A stretch of 64,000 nucleotides of DNA from Cytomitobacter sp965233535 (GCA_965233535.1 OZ247489.1:248001-312000), one strand, 5' to 3'. Counted from the stretch's first letter, positions 8,349 to 17,694 are shown. Numbers and translations: made by a program. Notes: generated from the sequence alone by a model not told the origin.

Positions 8349-10055
8349 TTATGGAAGTGGTTGTGGAAGTGGTTGTGGACCTTGATTGATAACATTTGGA
8401 ACATTTAAAAATCTCTCTAAAGTTCTTAATTTATTCATTGCTAGACTATCTGTGAAAACAAGCAGTGAATTATATAAATTCAAATAATCTTGGGTAGTAA
8501 ATTTATTTAATGTTTTTCCGCTTACTGACACATCGTTTTTCATCAATTTTATAAATAATATTTTGTTATTTAATATAAACTCTCCATTTTGAGCGAAGAA
8601 TTCAGACAATACATTAAATTTATCACCGTTTTTCTTTGATAAGAAATGCTTGATCTCAGAGTTAAGTACTGAATTATACAGAGACATACCAAAGAATGTA
8701 CTATGAGAATCAATATAATCTCTTAATAGTGTGGTTACAGTAAATGATATATTTGGATATGGAGTAGTTGGAAATATCAAATCATGTTCAAATAATTTAC
8801 TTACTATCTTATTCTGCCTACTTAAATCCAATAATTTCATCTTGTTTTCTGAGTCCTGAGAATCTAAAGAGAAGTACATTGTATCAAGGTAAATTGCATT
8901 TCCAATTTCCTCAGAAAAATCAAATTCTTCAATTGAGGATTCATATCCATTTATTAACTGTGAAATTTTAGTCTTAATATCTGCGTCTGCAATTTTTGCT
9001 ACTTCATTTTTAATAGCCTGAATTGCATCTTTTATTTTCTTTGCATCGTATTTTTGCCTTTCACTGTAACCAGGTTGAAAAGAGTTATTTGTATATTGAA
9101 GTATTCCAACTATATTTTGATGTATCTTTTCTGATATTGCATCTGGAGCATCTTTATTTCCAAAAGTAGAAAATATTTTGTACTTACATTGATCTTTTAA
9201 AGAGTTGAGTGAATTCAAACTTTGAGCATATCTTTCGAAAAAACTTTTGCAGTTATTAAATGCTTTATAAGTAATATTACTTGGGTGTAGAAACTCCTTC
9301 GTAGCAAACTGACTAAATGCGTTTGCAAATCTAGTTTCATCAAATCCTATTGTTGGGTTTGTAACATCTATCATCTTGGTTATAAAATCATCAAATATAC
9401 TATTTGCTTTAGTTATAACGCTCTTATCTTTTATAAGTTCTAAAGACAAGTTATGGAAAAATTTATATGTATCTTGTTTCATTTTAGTTGCTTGGTTTAC
9501 TTGAGTTAAAGTTTCTACAGCATTTTTATTTATCTTCTCTCTTGTTAATTGATTTTCTTTTAGAAATTTCACATGATCAAACTCTACACCAGGATTCTTA
9601 AAAGATTCTTTTAGAATTTCTTGTCTTAATGGAGCGATTTCATAACTTGATTTTTGTGTGCTAGCATTAATCTTATTTTTTAATTCATCATTTAATAAGT
9701 AGTAACCAACTTGTGGAATATTTTGTCTTGAAAAATCTAACAAAGCACTATTCCCGAATAAAATGTGATATGATGATGGCTTATTATCATGTAAAGATAC
9801 AAGCACATCACTTCTAGTAGGAATATAAACACCATTATATATTTCAATATCACGAAGAACGAATCCTGTTAATTTAGCTTTTGGGTTATTAAGTCCACTA
9901 ATTATTTGCTTTACCTCAGGTGATTTAGTTGCTTCTAATATTTTTGTAGTGATATCATGTTCAAATCTAGCACGGTAGTTGTTCATACCAGCAGGCACAT
10001 CTGCATTACAAGTAGAAACAATTGCTACTAATGCTACTTTCAAAATATTTTTCAT
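8349..10055 (-). CDS. Secreted MKNIL-family protein A
   Basis: 568 residues. Signal peptide MKNILKVALVAIVSTCNAD with probable cleavage after CNA. It is closest to the next gene upstream (10210-11895): shared stretches include SLHDNKP.SYHILF, FDHVKFLKENQ, QATKMKQDTYKF, IDDFITKM-type segments, EEIGNAIYLDTMYF and LERFLNVPN. The C-terminus is a Pro-Gln run (GPQPLPQPLP). No enzymatic motif or transmembrane helix beyond the signal was recognised; content is helical and Lys/Asn rich. Last gene of the tandem array, convergent with mutL. Function unknown; probably exported, possibly to the host interface, which is inference from family expansion and the signal peptide. Confidence 0.85.
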   Translation of the reverse strand: MKNILKVALVAIVSTCNADVPAGMNNYRARFEHDITTKILEATKSPEVKQIISGLNNPKAKLTGFVLRDIEIYNGVYIPTRSDVLVSLHDNKPSSYHILFGNSALLDFSRQNIPQVGYYLLNDELKNKINASTQKSSYEIAPLRQEILKESFKNPGVEFDHVKFLKENQLTREKINKNAVETLTQVNQATKMKQDTYKFFHNLSLELIKDKSVITKANSIFDDFITKMIDVTNPTIGFDETRFANAFSQFATKEFLHPSNITYKAFNNCKSFFERYAQSLNSLNSLKDQCKYKIFSTFGNKDAPDAISEKIHQNIVGILQYTNNSFQPGYSERQKYDAKKIKDAIQAIKNEVAKIADADIKTKISQLINGYESSIEEFDFSEEIGNAIYLDTMYFSLDSQDSENKMKLLDLSRQNKIVSKLFEHDLIFPTTPYPNISFTVTTLLRDYIDSHSTFFGMSLYNSVLNSEIKHFLSKKNGDKFNVLSEFFAQNGEFILNNKILFIKLMKNDVSVSGKTLNKFTTQDYLNLYNSLLVFTDSLAMNKLRTLERFLNVPNVINQGPQPLPQPLP

Positions 10056-10180
10056 AATATAAATATAACTGAGAAATGTTGAAAATTAATTAACTGGAAT
10101 AAGAAATAATTTGGTTGAGAAAATTAAAATTAACTTTTATTGAGCTTACAAATCGCAAAAATGTTTGGTATGAATTGATC

Positions 10181-10200
10181 ATCAAATATTTAAATTTGAT
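10181..10200. repeat. 20-bp dyad after paralogue B
   Basis: ATCAAATATTTAAATTTGAT, arms ATCAAAT and ATTTGAT, lies 9 bases past the stop codon of the gene at 10210-11895. An identical 20-mer follows the next paralogue (12033-12052). The preceding bases (GGTATGAATTGATC) are also conserved. Likely an mRNA 3'-end hairpin carried along in the gene duplications; a U-tract on the minus strand is poor. Confidence 0.7.
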
Positions 10201-10209
10201 AAAGTTGAT

Positions 10210-11895
10210 TTATGGCTGTGTAATTATTCTAATTGGAATTTGTTTTTGCTCTTGATTTGGAACATTTAAAAATCTTTCTAAAGTAGTGAGTTGATCCATT
10301 CTCTGTTTATCTGAGAAAATGAACAGTGAGTTATATAAATTCAAATAATCTTGATTGGTAAGTTTATTTAGTTCGTCTGTATGTACTGTTGATTTGCTAA
10401 GGATATTTTTCCATTGCTCAGTTAATATAAAACCTCCATCTTTATTGAAGAAATCAGTAATTGCTTTAAAGTAGTGTAATAGAGAGATCTTTATATAATT
10501 ATTCAGTGTTGAGTTATATAAAAACATGTTAAATATATTATGATTACGCTTGTCAGATTCTCCTAGAAAAACAAACTTCATATCATAGACCGCTGATGTT
10601 GAATATGAAGTTGGAAATACCAAATCATGTTTAAATAATTTACTTACCATCTTATTCTGCCTACTTAGGTCTAATACTTTCATCTTGTTTTCTAAGTCCT
10701 GAGAATCTAAATTAAAATACATTGTATCAAGGTAAATTGCATTTCCGATTTCATCAGAGAAATCGAATTCTGCAATCGAGGATTCGTATCCATTCATTAA
10801 ATGTGAAATTTTGGTCTTAATACTTACGTCTGTAATTTTTTCGATTTCAACTCTAATAGCCTTAATTTCATCTTTTATTTTTTTTGTATCGTAATCTTTA
10901 TTGTTAACTTGCGCAGAATTAGACATATGAGAAAGTATGTTGTTTATATGATTAGAGATAGAAGTAATCATTGGTTTCATGTTTATATCATTAATGTACC
11001 CAAGTGAAGAAAACGCTTTGAGCTTACATTTGTCTTCAAAACAAGGTAATGAAACGGAACTATTAGCATTGGCATATTCAACTAAAATAACTTTACAATT
11101 ATCTAATGCATTATAAATAGGATCATCGAAGTTTATAGAATGGTCATGATTAAATTTATTTAATGCTGCGTTTACTTTGTTGAAATCAAATCCTGTTTTT
11201 GGATTTGCTATATCTGTCATCTTGGTTATAAAATCATCAAATATACTATTTACATTAGCTATCTGGCTCTGATCTTTTATAAATGTTTTAAATAAGTTAG
11301 TAGCAAATTTATATGTATCTTGTTTCATTTTAGTTGCTTGATTAACTTGATCTAAAGTTTCAATAGCATTCTGATTTATCTTCTCTTTTGTCACTTGATT
11401 TTCTTTTAGAAATTTCACATGATCAAAATTTACACCAGGCTGTTTAAAAGATTCTTGTAGCATTTCCTTTCTTAATGGAGAAACTGCATAATCTGATTTT
11501 TGTGTACTAGCATTAATCTTATTTTTTAGCTCATCAGTTAATAAATAATAACCAGCTTGAGGAGTATTTTGTCTTGAAAAATCTAACAAAGCACTATTCT
11601 CGAATAAAATGTGATATGATGCTGGTTTATTATCATGTAAACTCACAAGAACATCAGCAAAATCACTGCTTGAAGGTCCATTATGTACATGAATATCATG
11701 CAGAACAAATCCTGTTAATTTAGCATTATTCACGCTATCAATGATCTTTTTTACCTCAGGGGATTTAGTTGCTTCCAACATTTTTGTAGTGATATTGTTT
11801 TCAAAATGAGCTCTATAGTCATGTATACCAGGAGGCATATCTGCATTACAAGTAGAAACAATTACTACTAAGGCAATTTTCAAAATGTTTTTCAT
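10210..11895 (-). CDS. Secreted MKNIL-family protein B
   Basis: 561 residues with signal peptide MKNILKIALVVIVSTCNAD. It shares the whole architecture of protein A with long nearly identical stretches, for example FSDEIGNAIYLDTMYF followed by LDLSRQNKMVSKLFKHDL, so the two arose by recent tandem duplication. The middle third (about residues 215-330) and the segment around 425-500 diverge most. C-terminus ends ...IRIITQP, matching the QP endings of its siblings. The upstream 25 bases (TTTCTCAGTTATATTTATATT directly before the ATG) are the same as for protein A, with a TATATT hexamer six bases before the ATG and no Shine-Dalgarno. Function not recognised. Confidence 0.85.
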   Translation of the reverse strand: MKNILKIALVVIVSTCNADMPPGIHDYRAHFENNITTKMLEATKSPEVKKIIDSVNNAKLTGFVLHDIHVHNGPSSSDFADVLVSLHDNKPASYHILFENSALLDFSRQNTPQAGYYLLTDELKNKINASTQKSDYAVSPLRKEMLQESFKQPGVNFDHVKFLKENQVTKEKINQNAIETLDQVNQATKMKQDTYKFATNLFKTFIKDQSQIANVNSIFDDFITKMTDIANPKTGFDFNKVNAALNKFNHDHSINFDDPIYNALDNCKVILVEYANANSSVSLPCFEDKCKLKAFSSLGYINDINMKPMITSISNHINNILSHMSNSAQVNNKDYDTKKIKDEIKAIRVEIEKITDVSIKTKISHLMNGYESSIAEFDFSDEIGNAIYLDTMYFNLDSQDLENKMKVLDLSRQNKMVSKLFKHDLVFPTSYSTSAVYDMKFVFLGESDKRNHNIFNMFLYNSTLNNYIKISLLHYFKAITDFFNKDGGFILTEQWKNILSKSTVHTDELNKLTNQDYLNLYNSLFIFSDKQRMDQLTTLERFLNVPNQEQKQIPIRIITQP

Positions 11896-12032
11896 AATAT
11901 AAATATAACTGAGAAATATTATAAATTAATTAAAGTAGATTGAAAGTTATAAATCAATATGGTTGAAAAAATTATATGGAATGTACTTTTATTAAATTTA
12001 AAAGCATAAAAAATGCTTAGTATGATTTGATT

Positions 12033-12052
12033 ATCAAATATTTAAATTTGAT
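12033..12052. repeat. 20-bp dyad after paralogue C
   Basis: Second exact copy of ATCAAATATTTAAATTTGAT, 9 bases beyond the stop of the gene at 12062-13843, preceded by the related AGTATGATTTGATT. Confidence 0.7.
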
Positions 12053-12061
12053 AAAGTTTTT

Positions 12062-13843
12062 TTATGGTTGAGTTTGACGATTACGTAAGTAATCTTGTAG
12101 ATTTGCAAATTTCTTCATGTGCTCATAGTCTGACTTAACATATACTGCGCTATACAACTGTGTGTAATCTTCTGGAGTCAGTTCGTTGATTGCGTTTTGA
12201 GTTGTTGACTGAGTTTTCAATATATTTTTCAATCTCTCACTAAATAACATATTCTCCTTACTGTCACGTAAGAAGGAAACTAATGCCTTAGATTCTGCAT
12301 TATTACTTAGAGCTATACCAATTTGTGAGTTATATAGGGACATTCTAAATAACTTGTTCATTGCTAGAGCGTCATTCAGTAATTCTGATGTTTCCATTAA
12401 TACTTCTCCACCTGGAATGATGCTAGGAAATACCATATCGTGATTCAATACATCTATTGCTGTCTTATTATATCTGCTTAAATTTAATAATCTTAGCTGT
12501 GTTGTTTTATCACTACCATTTATTGAATAAAATGATTCATTAAGGTAAATTTCATTTCCAACTTCATCAGAAGAATCAAACTGTATGAGTTTTTCTTCAT
12601 ATTTAGTAACCAAATTCATCAAGCTATTTTTTACAAGAATGTTTGAAATTGAGTTAATTATACTCTTGATTTCACCTAATTCAGTAATGATTTTATTATG
12701 ATTATATTCTGTATTCTGATGATCTTCACTCTCCATATTAAGCATGTTGCGATGTATTTTAGACATTTTTATATTAATATTTGCTATTGTTGATCTTAAC
12801 GCACTCTTTTCATCATTATTCATGTGTGTATTATTCGCTATAGTAAGCGTTGCAAGATCATGAGATATTAGATTTTTACACTTTGCTTTTAAAAGCTCTA
12901 TAGAGTAATCACTATGAATAGTAGGGCCATTACTTTTCACATACTTCAAAAAAATAGAATAAGATTCATTAAATGCTCGAGTTAAAAAAGCATTATTTTT
13001 AATCTCTAAGTTTTCATTAACTTCACGTGTTAATATAGCTCTTATCTCTGGTTCCTTTTTCCCATCGCCTGGCTTTACATGTTGTGCAATGTTTTGAACA
13101 AATGAATCAATTAAGGTGTCAAGGCCATTTACAAGATTTGCATCTGAAATTAATGATGCGTTTAAATCAAAATTTAAATGATCAGTGTCTTGCTTTAGTT
13201 CAGTTGCAGCTTTAATTTGTGCTAAAGTGTCTGATGTACTTTCTTTCATATCTTTCTCAGTAAGTTGGCTTTCTTTTAAGAACTTTGCTTTGTCAAATTG
13301 AACTGTAGGGTGAGATAAAGCGGATTTAAATGCTTCAGCTCTTAATGGAGTGATTCCAAAACCTGGTTTGTATGCTGAGTTTGCGTTTCCATTCTCAGAA
13401 ATCTTATTTTTAGCTTCATCTGTTAATACAAAGTAACCTTCACTTGGAACTTGCTCTTTGACATATCCTGTAAGGCTTGGTGATGTTGCTTCATTATTAT
13501 GATCTTTAACATGCACAATATTATAATTTAATGATCCTTCATGCATAGATACAAGAAAATCTACTTTATGAGTACCCGCCTCAAATGCAGGGACAGGAAC
13601 TCCATACAATACAAAACCTTCTAATTTGACATTCTTCAAATTTTTAGTTTTAGCGTGTGCTTTAATGTCATCCATTTTAACTTCTTTAGTAGCATTGTAT
13701 AAAGCTTCTGTTACATTGCTCTCAACCATTTTTCGGTTATTATTTATCAGACCTGTTAATATACCAATTGTCCTATCTGATACGGGATCTGCATTGCAAG
13801 TAGAAATCATTGCTACTAATGCTATCTTTAAAATGTTCTTCAT
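12062..13843 (-). CDS. Secreted MKNIL-family protein C
   Basis: 593 residues, the longest sibling. Signal peptide MKNILKIALVAMISTCNAD. Family blocks: NVKLEGFVLYGVPV, VDFLVSMHEG, YFVLTDEAKNKI, ITPLRAEAFKSAL, FLKESQLTEKDM, SSDEVGNEIYLNESFY, LFRMSLYNSQIG, and a QTQP C-terminus. It is clearly homologous to A, B and D but with many substitutions and an extra N-terminal segment, so it is an older duplicate. The leader (CAGTACTATTTATATT before the ATG) resembles those of A and B. No catalytic motif recognised; no internal transmembrane helix evident. Exported protein of unknown function. Confidence 0.85.
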   Translation of the reverse strand: MKNILKIALVAMISTCNADPVSDRTIGILTGLINNNRKMVESNVTEALYNATKEVKMDDIKAHAKTKNLKNVKLEGFVLYGVPVPAFEAGTHKVDFLVSMHEGSLNYNIVHVKDHNNEATSPSLTGYVKEQVPSEGYFVLTDEAKNKISENGNANSAYKPGFGITPLRAEAFKSALSHPTVQFDKAKFLKESQLTEKDMKESTSDTLAQIKAATELKQDTDHLNFDLNASLISDANLVNGLDTLIDSFVQNIAQHVKPGDGKKEPEIRAILTREVNENLEIKNNAFLTRAFNESYSIFLKYVKSNGPTIHSDYSIELLKAKCKNLISHDLATLTIANNTHMNNDEKSALRSTIANINIKMSKIHRNMLNMESEDHQNTEYNHNKIITELGEIKSIINSISNILVKNSLMNLVTKYEEKLIQFDSSDEVGNEIYLNESFYSINGSDKTTQLRLLNLSRYNKTAIDVLNHDMVFPSIIPGGEVLMETSELLNDALAMNKLFRMSLYNSQIGIALSNNAESKALVSFLRDSKENMLFSERLKNILKTQSTTQNAINELTPEDYTQLYSAVYVKSDYEHMKKFANLQDYLRNRQTQP

Positions 13844-14021
13844 AATATAAATAGTACTGGCAAAATGTTATAAAAGTATGAATTATTTTGAATTAATAAG
13901 AACAGTTATGTATAGCTGCAGTAATTTTGGATATCTGCCTGTAAAACTATATGTTTAGTATGATTTTATCTTCCTGATAAAGTGAAAATTATGAAAAAAT
14001 ATTTGGTATGAGTTGTTTGAT

Positions 14022-14041
14022 AAGATATTATGAAATATCTT
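14022..14041. repeat. Dyad after paralogue D
   Basis: AAGATATT and AATATCTT flank a four-base loop at the same position downstream of the gene 14066-15721 where paralogues B and C carry their 20-bp dyad; the adjacent GGTATGAGTTG matches the motif next to the other two. The sequence differs but the position and structure are kept, suggesting a selected 3' hairpin. Confidence 0.5.
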
Positions 14042-14065
14042 TATGCTATTTGTTTGTTGAAAATC

Positions 14066-15721
14066 TTATGGTTGCGGAGTTAATGATTTGTTTATTAAGG
14101 CTTGTAAATTAGGGGCTTTATTACGTAAATTTGCATAAGTAACTAATGCAGCGCATAAATTAAAAAAGTCCTTACTTTCAAGAGTGTCAAGCTTTGCTTT
14201 AGATACAGGGTTTGTTGAAAGCATTTCTTTGACCTTTTCATTGAGGGATAGAATGTTAAAATTATTTTGTAGTGTATATATTAGATCATTTCTATCATTT
14301 CTCAACATTGCTTTTAGTGGATCTGGCATTTTTGAGTTATACAAACTAGTACCAAATAATGTTTCATATCTTATATCAGAGTTTGTCAATGAATTTATAT
14401 TAAGACTTTTACCTTCAAAGTATGAAGCGTTTGGAAATGTCCAGTCATTATCAAATAAATTAACTACCATTTTATACTGTCCACTTATGTTTGTTGTATT
14501 GGCTTGAAATAGGGAAGTGTGATCAGCAAAATATAATTCATCCAAATACATAGCATCTGCTTCTTCTTCAGAGGAATCAAAATTATGTATTTGATACTTA
14601 TTAATACGGTTAATCAAATTATCTCTAAATTGATCACTATTTGGGATTGCTTTAATTTTTTGTATAAGATTTGCTATTGCGTTTGTTAGTGCTTGATAGT
14701 TATATATGAATTTTTCTGTGTTTTTAACATAGTGATTGGCAATTCTATCATGTATAAGGTTCATATTATTATTAATTAAGTGAGCTGTTGAATCATTTGA
14801 ATGAGTTTCTATGCTATAATTTAAAAATATAGATATTTCACATTTTTCTTTTAATGATTCTTTTGAATGATAATTTTTTGTATAATGCATAAAGTGAGGC
14901 AGAGTTGATAAGAATCCTTTGTATAGAGGTAAACTTGGATGTGAAGTGATATCTTTGGCTATTATATAGTGGAGATGGGCAGTGATTTGAGCTTCAGCCA
15001 TATTTGATTGTGGAGGGACAACTTTTGTCATGTAATCTATGAATGCATTTATTTTCCCCTCTATATATTGTTCAGCAGTATTATGGCCTATAGGAGAGAA
15101 TAATATTTTTATTAAATCATGATGTAGTATATCTGCATCTTTCTTCATTTTAGTTGCAACATTAACCTGTTCAAATGTTTCCTCGAAAGTTTTATTTATA
15201 AATGCTGGAGTAAGCTGTTTTTCTTTTGCAAATTTCACGTGATTGAATGTTCCAGGATTTTCCAAAGCTTCTTTAAGTGCAGCTCTTCTTAATGGAGCAA
15301 CATGAAATTTAGATTTGAATTCTGACTTTTGTTCATTAGTATCAATTGAATTTTTTAATGCATCAGTAAATAAATGATAACCCTTACTTGGTTTGTCTAC
15401 TAAAGATTTTAAGTCGTTTGATTTCTTGATAATGTGATATGAAACCACTTCTGTATTGTGCAAAGATACTAAAATATCAGCTTTTTCAGTTTGCGTACCT
15501 TTCACATCAAAATCATGTAAAATCATTCCTTTTAACTTTGCTCCTTGAAGATTTTGCATTATTTGTTTGATTTGATCTGAATTTACTGCAGTAAATATAT
15601 CTGTCATTGCTCTATGCTCAAAGTTCATTCTATGATCACTCATATTTTTTATGACATTCGCTGCATCTGCACTGCAATTAGCGCTGATCGCTACTAATGC
15701 TATTTTCAAAATGTTTTTCAT
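14066..15721 (-). CDS. Secreted MKNIL-family protein D
   Basis: 551 residues, signal peptide MKNILKIALVAISANCSAD. Blocks shared with the siblings: AKLKGMILHDFDVKG, ILVSLHNTEVVSYHI, YHLFTDALKNSI, VAPLRRAALKEAL, FNHVKFAKEKQLT, QVNVATKMKKDAD, SSEEEADAMYLDELYF, LFGTSLYNSKM, and a C-terminal TPQP. By these blocks it is about as close to the truncated gene at the left window edge as to A-C. First gene of the array as transcribed; its upstream region (TACGTAATATCTAGTTT before ATG) lacks the leader conserved in A and B. Function unknown. Confidence 0.85.
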   Translation of the reverse strand: MKNILKIALVAISANCSADAANVIKNMSDHRMNFEHRAMTDIFTAVNSDQIKQIMQNLQGAKLKGMILHDFDVKGTQTEKADILVSLHNTEVVSYHIIKKSNDLKSLVDKPSKGYHLFTDALKNSIDTNEQKSEFKSKFHVAPLRRAALKEALENPGTFNHVKFAKEKQLTPAFINKTFEETFEQVNVATKMKKDADILHHDLIKILFSPIGHNTAEQYIEGKINAFIDYMTKVVPPQSNMAEAQITAHLHYIIAKDITSHPSLPLYKGFLSTLPHFMHYTKNYHSKESLKEKCEISIFLNYSIETHSNDSTAHLINNNMNLIHDRIANHYVKNTEKFIYNYQALTNAIANLIQKIKAIPNSDQFRDNLINRINKYQIHNFDSSEEEADAMYLDELYFADHTSLFQANTTNISGQYKMVVNLFDNDWTFPNASYFEGKSLNINSLTNSDIRYETLFGTSLYNSKMPDPLKAMLRNDRNDLIYTLQNNFNILSLNEKVKEMLSTNPVSKAKLDTLESKDFFNLCAALVTYANLRNKAPNLQALINKSLTPQP

Positions 15722-15766
15722 AAACTAGATATTACGTATATTTTGTTATTAAAAAGTAAATTATGA

Positions 15767-16597
15767 TTAGTTAAGTTGTAGAATGTTTAAGCTTTGCTCT
15801 ATGATTTTATTTTTCAATGTAAGGACATCATGCCACATTTCTTTTTTCTTGCTTGGAGATCGTAATAAGTAAGATGGGTGAAAAACAGGCATATATAATC
15901 TTCCATTACACTCAATGAAATCGCCTCGTACGCTTGTTATTGCCTTTGTTTCATTCATGACTGCTTTATAAGCTACACTTCCGATCAAAACAACTATTTT
16001 AGGGTTAATAATTTCAATATGGTTCAATATGTATGGTTGCATTAATTTAATTTCATTTGGCAGTGGAGTTCTGTTATTTGGAGGTCGCCACGGCAATATG
16101 TTTGTAATGTAATAATTTTTTCTGTATATCCCACCAGCATTTAACATTGATTCTAATAATTTTCCACTTTCCCCGACAAATGGCTTTCCTTGTTTATCTT
16201 CTTCTTGACCTGGAGCCTCACCAATGAACATAAGTGGTGATTCTGAATCCCCATCAGAAAACACCATAGTAGTTGCGTATTGCTTGAATGGTAGATCAAG
16301 CTTTGCTAACTCCATTCTTAGCTCAGGCAATGTATTGGATTTTACAAAATCTGGTGCTTGGAAGGAATTTTCTTCAGATTTCTTAGATTTTGATGTTACA
16401 TTGACGGGTTGTTCAATTGCAATGCTTTGTTTTTTGACAGGATAAATGATACTTGAATCTTGTTGTTTAGGAGTAGAGCACGCTTCAGCATTAGATGTTG
16501 TTTGAATTTCAGTAGCTATCATTTTGCTATACAAAGGAGCAGGTGACTTTTTTTGCATATGCTTTTTCCAAAAAAGATATTCAATATTGTGATTCAT
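15767..16597 (-). CDS. Uracil-DNA glycosylase, family 4-like
   Basis: 276 residues. The core has MFIGEAPGQEEDKQGKPFVG (motif A), YYITNILPWRPPNNRTP, the IVVLIGSVAYKAV strand and MPVFHPSYLLRSPSKK (motif with catalytic-site His), as in family-4 and related uracil-DNA glycosylases. It removes uracil from DNA. About 90 N-terminal residues before the core are low-complexity and poorly conserved. The cysteines that bind the 4Fe-4S cluster in classical family-4 enzymes are not visible: the N-terminal position reads KLDLPFKQY, the next reads LPWRPP, and the helix position reads KLMQPY. Alphaproteobacterial relatives also lack some of these, so the loss may be lineage-wide. Its ATG overlaps the iscA-like stop codon by four bases, so the two are translationally coupled. 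Confidence 0.8.
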   Translation of the reverse strand: MNHNIEYLFWKKHMQKKSPAPLYSKMIATEIQTTSNAEACSTPKQQDSSIIYPVKKQSIAIEQPVNVTSKSKKSEENSFQAPDFVKSNTLPELRMELAKLDLPFKQYATTMVFSDGDSESPLMFIGEAPGQEEDKQGKPFVGESGKLLESMLNAGGIYRKNYYITNILPWRPPNNRTPLPNEIKLMQPYILNHIEIINPKIVVLIGSVAYKAVMNETKAITSVRGDFIECNGRLYMPVFHPSYLLRSPSKKKEMWHDVLTLKNKIIEQSLNILQLN

Positions 16598-16905
16598 GCT
16601 TTAAAAGAAGTTCCACAATGACATGTTTTTTTGAAATTGTTACTTGTAATATGAAATTTTGATTCCATTAAATTATCTACAAAATCAACCGTAGCATTTT
16701 CTATTTTTGTGAAAGTGAATTTGTCTACAATAATGCCTTTATTTCCATGATTGAAGGTTAAATCATCCTCTTTTGGGTTGCTTGGAAATGAAAAGTCATA
16801 TTTAAAACCATTGCATCCTCCAAAGAATACTGCGATCTTAATCCAGCTCTTATTCATCTCTTCTAATCTTTGAATTGCGCTATCAGACAGATAAATCATA
16901 TTCAC
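16594..16905 (-). CDS. A-type iron-sulfur cluster carrier (IscA/ErpA family)
   Basis: 103 residues. The three cluster-binding cysteines of the family are present: one in FFGGCNGFKYDF and the C-terminal pair in TCHCGTSFKA. It receives and delivers Fe-S clusters to apo-proteins in the cytoplasm. The frame begins with GTG at 16905 and has an ATG two codons later at 16899; the ATG fits better with the TGATAAT hexamer upstream. Divergent from the ThrRS editing-domain gene; coupled to the glycosylase gene downstream. I cannot tell IscA, ErpA and SufA apart from this sequence. Confidence 0.85.
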   Translation of the reverse strand: MNMIYLSDSAIQRLEEMNKSWIKIAVFFGGCNGFKYDFSFPSNPKEDDLTFNHGNKGIIVDKFTFTKIENATVDFVDNLMESKFHITSNNFKKTCHCGTSFKA

Positions 16906-16953
16906 TATATTATCATATATTATAATGAAAAAAAGTATGCTGTAGAAAAGCTA

Positions 16954-16982
16954 TTTTCAAGTATGAAGGATTGTTTTATAAT
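16954..16982 (+). promoter_or_regulatory. Promoter of the thrS-region operon
   Basis: TTTTCA (16954-16959), 17 bases, TATAAT (16977-16982), ten bases to the ATG at 16993. No Shine-Dalgarno is present between -10 and ATG, so at most a three-base leader is expected. Confidence 0.5.
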
Positions 16983-16992
16983 TTAGGTAATT

Positions 16993-17694
16993 ATGGAGGT
17001 TTGCTTGAGCAACATAACAAATATTGAGGTTAAAAACTCTATCAAAGGACTAGCGCTAATCAGTGAATATAGTTTAAGTAATGATATTATTGGGTTTAAG
17101 ACTGAGACTAAGGTTTATGATTTGCATGCCGATGTTCCAGCTGGATCAATAGTTACTCCTTTATACAAAAGTGATGATGAATACATACATTTTCTTAGAC
17201 ATGATGCTGCACATGTGTTGGCGCAAGGTTTAACAGTTTTATTTCCAAAAGTAGAATTTGGTAAACAGTTTTTCCAAGATGTTCATGTTTTTGGATTTGG
17301 TGTATATTTGCCAGAACATAAATTCACAAAAGATGATTTCTCATCAATTGAAAATGCTATGAAGCAAGTTATAGCTAGAAAAGATAACCTTATTAGATAT
17401 GTATGGTCTAAAGCAGAAGCAAAAGAAAAGTTTGAAGGCGATAGTTTTAAGCAAGATATTATTACAAATGCACCAGGTGATATAATGGCTTATGAGCATG
17501 GAGATTACATAGATATTTGTGGTGGACCACGTGGTTTGAATAATGATCATATTGAGCATTTTGTACTTCTGGATATTAAAGATACAGCATGGATGTATGA
17601 TTCAAATAAAAAAATGCAAACAATTATTGGTGCATGCTTTAGATCTAAAGCAGAAATGGACAAATTTATGAATTCATATTCAGGTTCTATATGA
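16993..17694 (+). CDS. Free-standing threonyl-tRNA synthetase TGS plus editing-domain protein
   Basis: 233 residues, homologous to the N-terminal 230 residues of ThrRS encoded directly downstream: a TGS-like segment (about 1-60) and the second-additional (SAD) editing domain (about 65-230). Editing-site residues of E. coli ThrRS are kept: H73 and H77 as H70 and H74 in RHDAAHVLAQ, D180 and C182 as D174 and C176 in YIDICGGPR; H186 is Arg (R180). There is no catalytic or anticodon-binding domain. It is not a broken thrS, because the next gene contains its own, different copy of this region. The stop overlaps the thrS ATG (ATGA), giving translational coupling. Inferred role: hydrolysis of mischarged Ser-tRNA-Thr in trans or within a complex with ThrRS. 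Confidence 0.82.
   Translation: MEVCLSNITNIEVKNSIKGLALISEYSLSNDIIGFKTETKVYDLHADVPAGSIVTPLYKSDDEYIHFLRHDAAHVLAQGLTVLFPKVEFGKQFFQDVHVFGFGVYLPEHKFTKDDFSSIENAMKQVIARKDNLIRYVWSKAEAKEKFEGDSFKQDIITNAPGDIMAYEHGDYIDICGGPRGLNNDHIEHFVLLDIKDTAWMYDSNKKMQTIIGACFRSKAEMDKFMNSYSGSI

Noticed and set aside
8349..15721. Lipoprotein signal peptides in the MKNIL family because of a conserved Cys
   Set aside because: The residue before Cys is Thr or Asn and the sequence around it (STCNAD, ANCSAD) fits signal peptidase I cleavage after CNA or CSA better than a lipobox.
16993..17694. The short gene before thrS as a 5' fragment of a frameshifted thrS
   Set aside because: The downstream 626-residue ThrRS has its own complete TGS and editing domains, different in sequence; the short gene is a paralogue, not a missing piece.
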